Below, in pieces: positions 52,436 to 63,400 of a stretch of DNA of 64,000 nucleotides. Every line of letters begins with the position of its first letter. The stretch's first letter is position 1. The notes beneath the pieces were generated by a model that was not told the DNA's origin, did no database searches, and saw only the letters and a list, made by a program, of their open reading frames with translations. The translations under genes were made by a program, and so were the position numbers. This DNA is from Blastocatellia bacterium (GTDB lineage: Bacteria > Acidobacteriota > Blastocatellia > UBA7656), in contig DATENM010000004.1 of NCBI GenBank assembly GCA_035275065.1, positions 27,198 to 91,197 of the forward strand, given 5' to 3'.

Positions 52436-55400
52436 ATGCAAAGTAAGAAAAGCCACGCCATCAGCCCGGGCTGGTCGCAGGTCGGGACACTGGTAGACCT
52501 GCTCAAGCTCAGGGCATCGCAGCACCCCGAGCAGCTTGCCTACACCTATCTCGTAGACGGCGAAGACCAGGAGATGAGCACGACCTACGCCGAGCTGGAC
52601 CTGCAAGCCCGGACGACCGGCAATCAACTGGCGCGGATGGGACTTGGCGGCCAGCGGGCCCTGCTGCTCTACCCGCCGGGGCTTGATTTTATCGCCGGGT
52701 TCTTCGGCTGCCTGTACGGAGGGCTGGTGGCGGTGCCTGCCTACCCCCCTGACCCGACCCGGCTGAAGCGGAGCTTGAGCCGCCTCGAGGTCATTGCCGC
52801 CGATGCTGAGGCGCGCGTGGTGCTGACGACGCAGGCAGTCTTATCGCAGGCCGCGCGGATGCTACAGCAAGCGCCGGCCCTGCGGGCGCTTGAGTGGGTG
52901 GCGTCGGATGGCATCACCAGCGACATCGGCGACCCGACGGTGCGCGACTCGTCCGGCGACGAGATCGCTTTTCTTCAGTACACCTCCGGCTCGACCGGCA
53001 ATCCCCGCGGGGTGATGCTCACGCATGCGAACCTCCTGCACAACGCCGCTATGGTCCGCTCATTCTTTGATCATGGCAGCGAAGATAAATACGTCTCGTG
53101 GCTCCCGACCTTTCACGACATGGGGTTTATGTCGGGCGTCTTGCAGCCCCTCTATTCGGGAATCCCTGCGGTGCTCATCTCGCCGGGTGAATTCCTGCGC
53201 CGGCCGCTGACCTGGCTGAGAGCCATCTCGCGCCACCGGGCGACGACCAGCGGCGGCCCGAACTTCGCCTACGATCTGTGTGTCAGAAGGATTACCGCCG
53301 AGCAGCGCGCCGGGCTGGACCTGAGCAGTTGGGAGGTCGCGTTCAATGGCGCTGAGCCGATCCGCGAGGAGACGCTCGAACGCTTTGCCAGGGCCTTCGA
53401 GCCTCACGGCTTTCGCAAGCAATCGATGTTTGCCTGTTACGGGCTCGCCGAAGCGACCCTGCTGGTGGCGGGAGCGCAAAAAGGCGAATTGCCCATCACG
53501 AGAGGCTTCTCGGCGACGGCGCTCGAAAAGGGCCTGGTGGCTGCGTCGGCGGCCGGCACGCCCGGGCAGCATGTTCTGGTCAGCTGCGGCCGCGCCGCCC
53601 TGGATCAAGGGATCGCCATTGTCGATGAAAAGACCTGTCAGCGGTGCCCGCCCGACCGGGTCGGCGAAGTCTGGGTCCGGGGTCCGAGCGTTGGCCAGGG
53701 CTACTGGAACAAACCGGTCGACAGCAAGCCAATATTCGAGGCTCGCATCGCCGAGACCGGCGAGGGACCTTTCTTGCGCACAGGCGACCTGGGGTTCATC
53801 CATGACGGAGTGCTGTTTGTCACCGGGCGGCTCAAGGACGTAATCATCATCCGCGGGCTCAACCACTACCCGCAGGACATTGAATTGACGGTGGAGAATT
53901 GCCACGCGGCCCTGCGTCCGGGCTGTGGCGCTGCCTTCTCGGTCGACGCTGGCGGCCAGGAACGACTCGTCATCGTTTATGAAATCGACGAGCGCAAGCA
54001 GCCGGACCCGGTCGAGGTCACCGCCAGCATCCGCCAAGCGGTCAGCGAAGCTCATGAGTTGCAGGCCCACGCGATTGTGCTGATCAGGGCAGGCTCTGTG
54101 CCAAAAACTTCGAGCGGCAAGATTCAGCGCCGCGCCTGTCGCAAGCAGTTCCTGGAAGGCGCGCTCGAAGCGGTTCACCACAGCGTGCTGGAGGAGCAGA
54201 CGCGTCCAGCGCGCGCCGAGGGTTTCTTGCGCAAGGCGCTGCTTGCCCTGGAGCAGCCGGCGCGGCTGCTGGTGATCGAGTCTTGTGTGCTGGAGCAGGC
54301 CGCCAGGGTTCTGCGCTCGCCGGCGTCAGGGTTGACGGCCAATCTGCCGCTGTCGGCCCTCGGCCTCGATTCGCTGATGGCCATCGAGTTGAAGAACCAG
54401 CTTGAAGATCAGCTCGGCACATCGGTCCCGACTTCGAAGCTCATGGCCGGCGTCACGGCGGCCCAGTTAGCGCAGCTTGTCGCCGAGCAGTTGACGGCCG
54501 CGCCGGCCGGCCGGCCCGCCCCGATCCGCCCTGATGAGGGGCCGCCGACTGAAGCCCCGCTGTCGTACACGCAAAAGGCGTTGTGGTTTTTCCAGCAGCT
54601 TTCCCCGGACAGCGCCGCCTACAATGTCACGTTCGCCCTGCGCATCAGCTCGCCCGTGGACGCCGGAGCCTTGCGGCGGGCCTTTCAATCCGTCGTCAGT
54701 CGCCACGCGTGCCTGCGCACCACCTTCGCCCTACGTCACGGCCAGCCGGTGCAGAGAGTGCAGCGGCAGCAGCAAGCGGATCTGCGCGAGGTGTCAGCCG
54801 CCGGACTGTCTATGGATGATTTGCAGCAGGCAGTAGCCGAGGAGGCCGGCCTGCCGTTCGACCTGGAAGCCGGCCCGCTGTACCGCGCCCTGCTGTTCAC
54901 ACGCGAGCCCGAAGACCATATCCTCTCGCTGGCCGTGCATCACATTGTCATCGACGGGTGGTCCTTCTGGGTGCTGTTGGATGAGCTGATGGAATTGTAT
55001 GAAGCGGAGGTGAGCGGCCGACAGCCGGATCTGCCGGCGCCCGCCCTCGACTACTCGGATTACCTCAGCTGGCAGGCCGAGCTGCTTGAAGGCGAAGAGG
55101 GCGAGCGGCTATTTCATTACTGGAAGCGAGAGCTGGACGGCGACCTGCCGTTGCTCAACCTGCCGACGACGCGCGCCCGCCCGCCCGTGCAGACCTATGC
55201 GGGCGCGTCCCACGGGTTCCAGTTGGAGCGAGAGCTGGTGATGCGTTTCAAGGAAGTGACCGCGTCGCTCGGGGCGACGCTCTATACGGGCTTGCTCGCC
55301 GTGTTTCAGATCTTGCTTCATCGGTACACGGGGCAGGATGACATTCTGGTCGGCTCTCCCATATCGGCGCGCAGCAGGGCAGAGTTTGAAGGCATCGTCG

Positions 55401-56095
55401 GCTGCTTTTTCAACGCCATGATCATGCGCGCAGACTTCTCTTCCGACCTGACGTTCGAGAAGTTTCTCGGACGGCTGCGCGAGAAAGTACTGGGCGCTCT
55501 GGATCATCAAGATTACCCGTCGCATTTGCTGGCAGAACGACTACAAACGGCCCGCGACCCGGCCCGCCCGCCGCTGTTCCAGGCGACCTTCATCTTTCAG
55601 AAGCCGCACCGCAAGGGGCGATCACCCTTGCCGGTCGGGCCGACCGCCGCGCCGGCTCATGCCGGCAGCCTCCGCCTCAGTCTCTTTCCCCTTGAGAGGC
55701 GCCACTCGCGCATGGAGCTTGAGCTGGAGATGATCGAATCCGGCGGCGGCATTTGCGCATGGCTGCATTATAACCGCGACCTGTTCGACGCCGCTTTCAT
55801 CGAGCGGATGGCGGCTCACTACAAGGTCTTGCTGGAGGGCGTCGTCGCCGAGCCGCGGCAGCGCATCTCCGGCCTGCCGCTGCTGACGCCCGAAGAGATG
55901 GACGACCTGTTGGCCGGGCAGCGCCTTGACCCCCTGCCGGCCATCGGCACAGGAGTGCAAGAGTGGTTTCAGGAGCAGGCCCGGCAAACGCCCGACAAGG
56001 TCGCGGCGGTTGACCAGGATGGCTCGATAACCTTCAACGAACTGCGCAGGCAGGCCGCGCGCCTTGCCTGTGTCATAAGGAGACTGAATAGATGA
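52436..56095 (+). CDS. lipopeptide synthetase: FAAL-ACP-C followed by the N-terminal edge of an A domain
   Basis: A 1219-aa protein. Residues about 20-590 are a fatty-acyl-AMP ligase (FLQYTSGSTGNPRGVML near 180, GGPNFAYDLCVRRI, FVTGRLKDVIIIRG). An acyl carrier domain has LGLDSLMAIELKN with its phosphopantetheine Ser near 645. A condensation domain (about 700-1130) carries HHIVIDGWS near 836. After a linker, QEQARQTPDKVAAVDQDGS and ITFNELRRQAARLA (a1 motif) begin an adenylation domain that stops at residue 1219. The fatty acid should be activated, loaded and condensed with the first amino acid. ATG 52436 has TGGAG upstream. The stop overlaps the next gene (ATGA). Confidence 0.9.
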   Translation: MQSKKSHAISPGWSQVGTLVDLLKLRASQHPEQLAYTYLVDGEDQEMSTTYAELDLQARTTGNQLARMGLGGQRALLLYPPGLDFIAGFFGCLYGGLVAVPAYPPDPTRLKRSLSRLEVIAADAEARVVLTTQAVLSQAARMLQQAPALRALEWVASDGITSDIGDPTVRDSSGDEIAFLQYTSGSTGNPRGVMLTHANLLHNAAMVRSFFDHGSEDKYVSWLPTFHDMGFMSGVLQPLYSGIPAVLISPGEFLRRPLTWLRAISRHRATTSGGPNFAYDLCVRRITAEQRAGLDLSSWEVAFNGAEPIREETLERFARAFEPHGFRKQSMFACYGLAEATLLVAGAQKGELPITRGFSATALEKGLVAASAAGTPGQHVLVSCGRAALDQGIAIVDEKTCQRCPPDRVGEVWVRGPSVGQGYWNKPVDSKPIFEARIAETGEGPFLRTGDLGFIHDGVLFVTGRLKDVIIIRGLNHYPQDIELTVENCHAALRPGCGAAFSVDAGGQERLVIVYEIDERKQPDPVEVTASIRQAVSEAHELQAHAIVLIRAGSVPKTSSGKIQRRACRKQFLEGALEAVHHSVLEEQTRPARAEGFLRKALLALEQPARLLVIESCVLEQAARVLRSPASGLTANLPLSALGLDSLMAIELKNQLEDQLGTSVPTSKLMAGVTAAQLAQLVAEQLTAAPAGRPAPIRPDEGPPTEAPLSYTQKALWFFQQLSPDSAAYNVTFALRISSPVDAGALRRAFQSVVSRHACLRTTFALRHGQPVQRVQRQQQADLREVSAAGLSMDDLQQAVAEEAGLPFDLEAGPLYRALLFTREPEDHILSLAVHHIVIDGWSFWVLLDELMELYEAEVSGRQPDLPAPALDYSDYLSWQAELLEGEEGERLFHYWKRELDGDLPLLNLPTTRARPPVQTYAGASHGFQLERELVMRFKEVTASLGATLYTGLLAVFQILLHRYTGQDDILVGSPISARSRAEFEGIVGCFFNAMIMRADFSSDLTFEKFLGRLREKVLGALDHQDYPSHLLAERLQTARDPARPPLFQATFIFQKPHRKGRSPLPVGPTAAPAHAGSLRLSLFPLERRHSRMELELEMIESGGGICAWLHYNRDLFDAAFIERMAAHYKVLLEGVVAEPRQRISGLPLLTPEEMDDLLAGQRLDPLPAIGTGVQEWFQEQARQTPDKVAAVDQDGSITFNELRRQAARLACVIRRLNR

Positions 56096-57348
56096 TCGAA
56101 AACACACAACGCCAAGCCAAAAAGCCACGGTTCTCGGTAAATGGGTCAGCCTGTGCGGAGATCGAGCGGCTCGTCGGAAGGACCGCCCTGCGGTGGTACA
56201 TCGGGCAGGTGACGAAGGACGAGATGGTGATCGAAACCACCGCTTTCAAGGAGCAGGCGAGCGCCCGCTCGGAGCCTTTCAGTCGCCAGCATTATCCCGG
56301 CAAGGACGTTGTCTTGAACATCGTGCCGACGGGCATCGGCTGTAGCATCGGCGGCTTTGCCGGCGACGCCTCGCCGGTGACGCGCTTGCTGGCGACGGCC
56401 GCCGATTACCTGGTGACTCACCCGAACACCGTGAACGCTTCTGATTTCATCGGGCTCCCCGATGACAACGTCGTCTATGCCGACGGCTACTCCATAGACG
56501 CCTTTTGCAAGGGCGCCGTCGATCTGCACCTGCCGCATGCGAACCGCGTCGGCGTGATCGTCGAGAAGTCCGATGACTGGAAGCTGAACGTCATCTTCAA
56601 CGTCATTAACACGGTCAGGGCAGTGCATGGAGTAAACATTACAGACTACGTCGTGACCGAAGAGGCCATCGGCGGCCGCTGCATCAAGAATGACTCGGGG
56701 GCCTTCGTCGGCACCATTGATAACCCGCGGGTGATCTTCGAGTCATGCGAGAGGCTCCTCGACCGCGGAGTTGATGCCATCGCCCTGACCAGCAACATTC
56801 AGGATCTGCCGTTGGGCGAGTACGCGCGGCACTTCCAGGGCGAGTTCCCGAACCCGGTCGGCGGCGTCGAAGCGGTGATCTCCTATCTGGTGACGAGTCG
56901 CTATCACGTGCCTTCGGCACACGCGCCGCTGATTAATACGAGAGAGCTTGACCTGACCAGCGGCATCGTCGATGCGAGGGGCGCCGGCGAGTTTGTTTCG
57001 ACGAGCGGCCTCGCCTGCGTGTTGATTGGGCTGCGCAGGGCGCCGCAGACCGCCCCCAGGCCCGGCTGTAGGACCTCTGACATCATCAATGTCAACAACC
57101 TCGCAGCGGTCGTTTGTCCGGCGTCTAGCCTGGGAGGCATCCCGGTCCTTTACGCGCATGAGCAAGGCGTGCCGATCATCGCCGTTCAAGAGAATCGCAC
57201 GATTCTCGATGTCACACAGGAGAGTCTCGGATTGGAGAACGTCATCCAGGCCCGCAGCTACGCCGAAGCCGCCGGCCTGCTGCATGCGCTCAAGCGGGGC
57301 GTCAGCCTGCAAAGCCTGGCAAGGCCCCTGCGCACCTACCGGTACTAG
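56092..57348 (+). CDS. DUF3326-like protein inserted between two parts of an adenylation domain
   Basis: A 418-aa protein that I place in DUF3326 from memory of its conserved block NIVPTGIGCSIGGFAGDASP. Others are LVTHPNTVNASDFIGLPDD, YVVTEEAIGGRCIKNDSGA, STSGLACVLIGLRRAP and NNLAAVVCPASSLGGIPVLY. There is no signal peptide or membrane helix. The chemistry is unknown; the Gly-rich segments could bind a nucleotide or cofactor. ATG 56092 overlaps the stop of the first synthetase. 82 bp later the next synthetase starts with the remainder of the A domain, so the gene is cleanly inserted between motifs a1 and a2. Confidence 0.75.
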   Translation: MIENTQRQAKKPRFSVNGSACAEIERLVGRTALRWYIGQVTKDEMVIETTAFKEQASARSEPFSRQHYPGKDVVLNIVPTGIGCSIGGFAGDASPVTRLLATAADYLVTHPNTVNASDFIGLPDDNVVYADGYSIDAFCKGAVDLHLPHANRVGVIVEKSDDWKLNVIFNVINTVRAVHGVNITDYVVTEEAIGGRCIKNDSGAFVGTIDNPRVIFESCERLLDRGVDAIALTSNIQDLPLGEYARHFQGEFPNPVGGVEAVISYLVTSRYHVPSAHAPLINTRELDLTSGIVDARGAGEFVSTSGLACVLIGLRRAPQTAPRPGCRTSDIINVNNLAAVVCPASSLGGIPVLYAHEQGVPIIAVQENRTILDVTQESLGLENVIQARSYAEAAGLLHALKRGVSLQSLARPLRTYRY

Positions 57349-57430
57349 CCCCGCTCACGCCCACATCTCGGGCGCCCTCTTGCCCGCGCCCGCACCCCTG
57401 AAGCATCGCAACGGATTTGGACCTTAGCTT

Positions 57431-60400
57431 ATGAACATGGCAACCGACAGGCTGATTGGATTAATGACCGGCCAGAATCTCAACCAGCTCATCGGGCTGT
57501 GGGGGATCTTTGACTCGGGCCACGGGTTTGTTCCTATCGACCCGGGCTATCCGCCAGAGCGGATCGACTTCATGATTCGTGATTGCGGCATCGAGACGCT
57601 GGTGACCGAAGCGCGCCACCTGGACAAGGCGCTTCAACTCTGCGGCGCTGACGGCGCGATCAAACAAATCATCTGCCTCGACGAGGTGCCCGACCAGCAC
57701 GGCGGTCATCCGGGGGTGTCGCTTTACGACCTGCGAGCGTTTGACGAGGAGGAAGCCGACCCGCGCCACAACGGGACGGCCGACACCGGTAAGGTGGCTT
57801 ACGTCGTCTACACCTCAGGCTCGACGGGCAGGCCGAAGGGCGTGCCGATCACGCACGACAATCTATTGCCGCTGCTTGATTGGAGCAAGCGATACTTCAG
57901 GTTTGGCGGCCGGACGAGGGTCTTGCAGAGCCTGTCCTACTGCTTCGACTTCGGCATCTTTGAGATTCTGACGACCGTGCTTTTCGGCGGCACGCTCTAC
58001 TGCCTTGACCGAAATCAGCGGATGGACCCGTCGGCGTACGCAGAACGGGCTAACGATTACGAGATCAACACGGTGCATTCGACGCCGTCGTTCGTCGGCG
58101 AGCTTGCGGCCTGCGGGCGCAAGCTGCGGACCCTGGAGGTGCTGCACCTGGGCGGTGAAGCCCTGACGGGCAGGGCGGTTGACGAGTTGCAAGCCATCCT
58201 CGAAGAGGGCTGCACGATCTATAACGGCTATGGGCCGACGGAAGCGACTGTCAACAGCTCGATCTTTGAGGTGAGCCCGGCACGCTCTGCTGTGCCATCG
58301 CCGACCGTGCCTATCGGCAAGGCAAGCGCGCAGAACGCGCTTTACGTTCTCGACCGCCATGGCAATCCGGTGGCGGAGGGCGTGCCGGGCGAGCTACACA
58401 TTGGCGGGCCGGGGCTGGCCGCAGCCTACATCAACCTGCCCGAGCTGACGGCGCAGAGATTCGTTCCCGCGACGTTCAGCATGCGGCCGGGCGAGCGCCT
58501 GTACAAGACCGGCGACCTCGTGCGGCGGCTCGCCGATGGCAACCTGGAATTTCTCGGCCGCCTTGATCATCAGGTCAAGGTGCGCGGATTTCGCATCGAG
58601 CTGGGCGAGATCGAAGCTGGGCTGGCGGCGCACACGCTGGTGAAGGAGGTTGTTGTAGCGGCGCGGGAAGACCGCCGCGGGGCCAATTGGCTGGTCGCTT
58701 ACGTGGTGCCGCAGCCGGGCGGCGTTGTCGACAGCAGCGAGATGCGGCGCTTCCTGCGGCAGAGGCTGCCAGACTACATGATCCCCTCAGCCTTCGTGAT
58801 TCTGGAGGCGCTGCCGTTAACGTCGAATGGAAAGCTCGACCGGCAGGCGCTGCCTCTGCCAGGCCTGGAGCGGCCAGCCGGGGCGGGTGATTTCGTAAGC
58901 CCGCGCAACCATTCGGAGGAGATCGTCGCCGGCATCTGCGCAGAGGTTCTGGGTCTGAAGCAGATCGGCGTCAACGACAATCTCTTTGATCTCGGCTGTC
59001 ACTCGCTGCTGGCGACGAAGATCGTCCTGCGCATCCGCGAAGCTTTTCAGGTCGAGTTGCCGCTCGTCCGCCTCTTTGAAAAGCCGACAGTGGCCGGCTT
59101 GGCCGAAGCCCTGGAGAGTTGCGGCAAAGCGGGCGACGGGCTTGAAGTGCCACCGATCAGCATCGCGCCGCGAGACCAGGCCCTGCCGCTGTCGTTCGCG
59201 CAGGAGCGCCTATGGTTCCTCAGCCAGCTCGACCCGACCAACACGTCCTACTACGTGCCGCGGGCACTGCGCATCAGCGGCGCGTTCAGCGTTCGTGTGC
59301 TTGAGCAGAGCTTCAGCGAGATCATTCGCCGGCACGAAATCTTGCGCACCACTTTCCCGATGGTTGACGGCCGCCCTGTGCAGGTCATCAACGCCTACGA
59401 GCCTATCCACATTCCGCTGATCGACCTGCGTCTGCTGTCAGAGGATGAGCGTGAGCAGTACGTCCACGACCATATCATCGAGGAAGGCAACCGGAACTTT
59501 GACCTGGCTAGGGGCCCGCTGCTGCGGCTGAAGGTGCTGCAACTGACCGACCGGGAATTTATACTTATTCTCACCGAGCACCACCTTGTCCATGATGGGT
59601 GGACGCAGGGGGTTCTCATCCACGACTTCCTGACGACCTACGGGAGCATGGCCGAGGGCAAGCCCTCGCCACTGCCTGAGCTGACCCTCCAGTACGCTGA
59701 TTTTGCCTGCTGGCAGCGGGATTGGCTTAAGGGCGAGGTGCTGGAGAATCAGATCAAGTATTGGAAGCAGCGGCTTGCCGGCGCGCCCGCCTTCCTCAGC
59801 CTGCCTGCCGACCACCGGCGGCCGCCGGTGCAGCGGTTCCGCGGCGCTGAATACAGCCACGTCATCAAGGAGGAAACCGCCGAGGCGCTCAGGGCGATGA
59901 GCCGCAGACAGGGCGCCACTCTTTTCATGACGATGTTGGCGATTTTTAAGACGTTGCTCTATCGCTACACGGGCCGCGAGGACATGGTGGTCGGCTCCGG
60001 GGTGGCCAACCGCCGCGCCCGCGAGACCGAGGGCCTGCTCGGCATGATTATCAACACCATCGTGCTGCGCACAGACTTGGGAGGAAAGCCGAGCTTCCAC
60101 GAGCTCATGAAGCGGGTGCGCGAATCCTGCCTCGGCGCCTATAGCAACCAGGACCTCCCCTTCGAGCAGCTCGTCGAAGAGCTGCGCCCGGAGCGCAGCC
60201 TGGATTACAACCCGATATTTCAGGTGGTGTTTGCTTTTCAGGATACGGTGACGCCGGTGCTCGAGCTGCCGGGGATGTCCATGGAATTGCTGGATGCTCA
60301 CAACCACTCTGCCAAGTTCGACCTGAGCATTGTCGTCTTGCCATGGCGCGAGCAGCTCGTCGGGCGTGATGTGGCCAGCGCCAGCCATGACATTACCTTG

Positions 60401-63400
60401 TTGTTTGAATACAACACCGACCTGTTTGAGAGGCCGACGATTGAGCGGGTGGCCAGGCACTACAGCGTTCTCCTTGAGAGTGCCTTAAAGGATCAAGACG
60501 CCAGCATCGCGGAAATGACGATGCTCACGGAAGAAGAGCGCGCGCAACTGTTAGTAGAATGGAATGACACCGCGACCGTCCACCCAGGCGGTCAACTGGC
60601 GCACGAATTATTCGAGCAGCAGGTAGAGCAAACCCCCGAAGCCATCGCGGTTGTTTATGAGGGTCAGCAACTGAGTTACTTCGAACTGAACCGGCGCACC
60701 AACCAGTTGGCTCACCGCCTGAAGGAGTTGGGCGTCGGTGCGGAGAGGCGGGTTGGTCTATGCCTGGAGCGCAGTCCGGACGTCGTCATGGCGATCCTGG
60801 CGGTGCTGAAAGCAGGGGGCGCTTACGTGCCGCTCGACCCCAGTTACCCGCCCGCCCGCCTCTCCTACATGCTTGAGGACTCTGGCGCCGTGCTGCTCCT
60901 CAAGCACAGCCACCTCACGCTCGATACATCTCAAGCAGCGCCGCCCCGCGTGGCGCTCGATCTTGAGTGGGACGCGATCATTCGTTACCCGGACTCCAAT
61001 CCTCCCGCTACCCTCTCGCCAGACAACCTCGCTTACGTCATCTATACGTCAGGCTCGACGGGGCTTCCGAAAGGCGTAGCCATCACTCACCGGGGCCTGA
61101 GCAACCTGGCGGCCGCCCAGCAGCAGCTCTTCGGCCCGCTCAGCGCAAGAGCTGTCATGCAGTTCTCCTCCATTAGCTTCGACGCCTCGATGTGGGAACT
61201 CACCATGTCTTTAACGGGCGGGGCGAAGCTGGTGCTCGGCAGCCGTGGGGCGGTACTGGCGGGCGAGGAGTTGAGGCAGTTGCTGGAATGGGAGCAAGTG
61301 GAAGTCGCGACGCTGCCGCCAACCGTGCTGGCCAGCCTACCAGGAACACAAGGGCTGGCGTTGAGCACATTAGTAGTCGCCGGGGAGGCGTGCCCCACGA
61401 CTCTGGTCGAGCAGTGGGCAGACGGCCGGCGGATGCTGGATGCCTATGGACCGACGGAGTCAACCGTATGCGCGAGCATGTCCGGGGAGCTAAGGGCAGG
61501 AGAGGAACCTGGCATCGGTTGGCCGATACCCAATACGCGAGTGTACGTGCTGAACTCAGTGGGGCAAGTATTGCCGGTCGGAGTAACCGGAGAGCTCCAG
61601 ATCGGGGGAATCGGGCTGGCGCGAGGATATATCGAGCGGGCCGCGATGACGGCCGAGAGATTCGTTCCCGACCCCTTCAGTGGCGAAGCCGGAGCGCGGC
61701 TATATCGCACGGGTGACCTCGTCCGTCATGCCAGCGATGGCCAGCTCCAGTATGTGGGGCGGGCCGATGCTCAGGTGAAGGTGCGGGGGTATCGGGTGGA
61801 GCTAGGGGAGATCGAGGCGGCGGTCAACGAGGAGGCGGGGGTGAGGCAGAGCGCCGTGGTAGTGCGCGAGGCGGAAGGGCGAGGGCCGCAGGTGGTCTGC
61901 TACGTCGTGGGCGAGGAGGGGGCGGAGGTGAGCGGCAAGCGGCTGCGCGAAGGGTTGAGCCGGCGGCTGCCGGAATACATGGTGCCGTCGGTGTTTGTGA
62001 AGCTGGGGGAGCTGCCGCTGACGGCCAACGGCAAGCTCGACCGCAAGGCGCTGCCGGCGCCGGCGGCCGCGATAGACGGTGAGGGCGAGCCAGCAGCGGC
62101 AGAGAATGTCATCGAGGAGCTGGTAGGAGGGATCTTCAGTGAGGTGCTGGGGCAGCGAGAGGTGAGCGTCGAAGCGAACTTCTTCGAGCTGGGTGGCCAC
62201 TCGTTGTTGGCGACGCAGGTGGTGTCGAGAGTGCGCGAGGTGCTTGGGGTGGAAGTGGCGTTGCGGGCGCTGTTCCAGGAGCCGACGGTGCGAGGGCTGG
62301 CGGCGGCCGTGCAGCAGCAGCAGCAGCAAGGCGGCAGCCGCCTCCCGGCAGGGCCGATTGAGCGGGTGAGTCGAGAGAGCGAGTTGCCGCTGTCATTCGC
62401 GCAGCAGCGACTGTGGTTCATCCATCAACTGGAGCCGGAGAGCGCCGCCTACAACATCCCGATGGCGGTGCGGCTGAGCGGCGAGCTGAACCTCGCGGCT
62501 TTGGAGCAGAGCCTGGGAGAGATCGTGAGGCGGCACGAGGTGCTGCGGACGCGCTTCGAGCTGCGGCAGCAACAAGCCGTGCAGGTGATCGAAGCCGAGG
62601 CCAGGGTGCGACTGCGGCTCTGGGAGCTCAGCGCGCTGCCGGCAGAGAAGCGCGAGGCGGTGGCCGGCGAGGTGGTGCGGCAAGAGAGCGGGCGCGGTTT
62701 TGATCTGCGAGGCGGGCCAGTGCTGCGGGCGGCGCTGCTGCGGCTGGCCGATGATGAGCACATCCTGGTGGTGGTGATGCATCACATCGCCTCGGACGGC
62801 TGGTCAACGGGGGTGCTGGTCTCTGAGTTCAGCCGGCTCTATGAGGCTTATAGCCAGGGCCAGCCCTCGGCTTTAGAGGAGCTGCGGATACAGTATGCCG
62901 ATTACGCGGTGTGGCAGCGGCAGTACTTGCAAGGCGCGGTACTTGACGAGCAGCTGGCGTACTGGCGGCGGCAGCTAGCCGAAGTGGCGGTGCTGGAGCT
63001 GCCGACGGATCGGCTGCGGCCGGCGGTGGCCAGCCACCGCGGCGGCAGCGTCGGCTTGCGCCTGAGCGAGGAACTGACGCAGCAGTTGCGGCGGCTGAGC
63101 CGGCAGCAAGGCGTGACGATGTTTATGACCTTGCTGGCGGCCTTCAAGGTGGTCTTGAGCCGCCACAGCAGCCAGCGCGATATCGTCATCGGCACCGACG
63201 TCGCCAACCGCGGCCGGGTCGAGACCGAGCCGCTGATCGGCTTCTTCGTCAACCAGCTGGTGCTGCGTACTGACCTGTCAGGCGACTTGAGTGTGCGGGA
63301 GTTGCTGGGGCGGGTGCGAGAGACGGCGCTGTCGGCTTATGCCCATCAGGAGGTGCCTTTCGAGCGCCTCGTCGAAGAGTTGCAGCCCGAGCGCAGTCTC

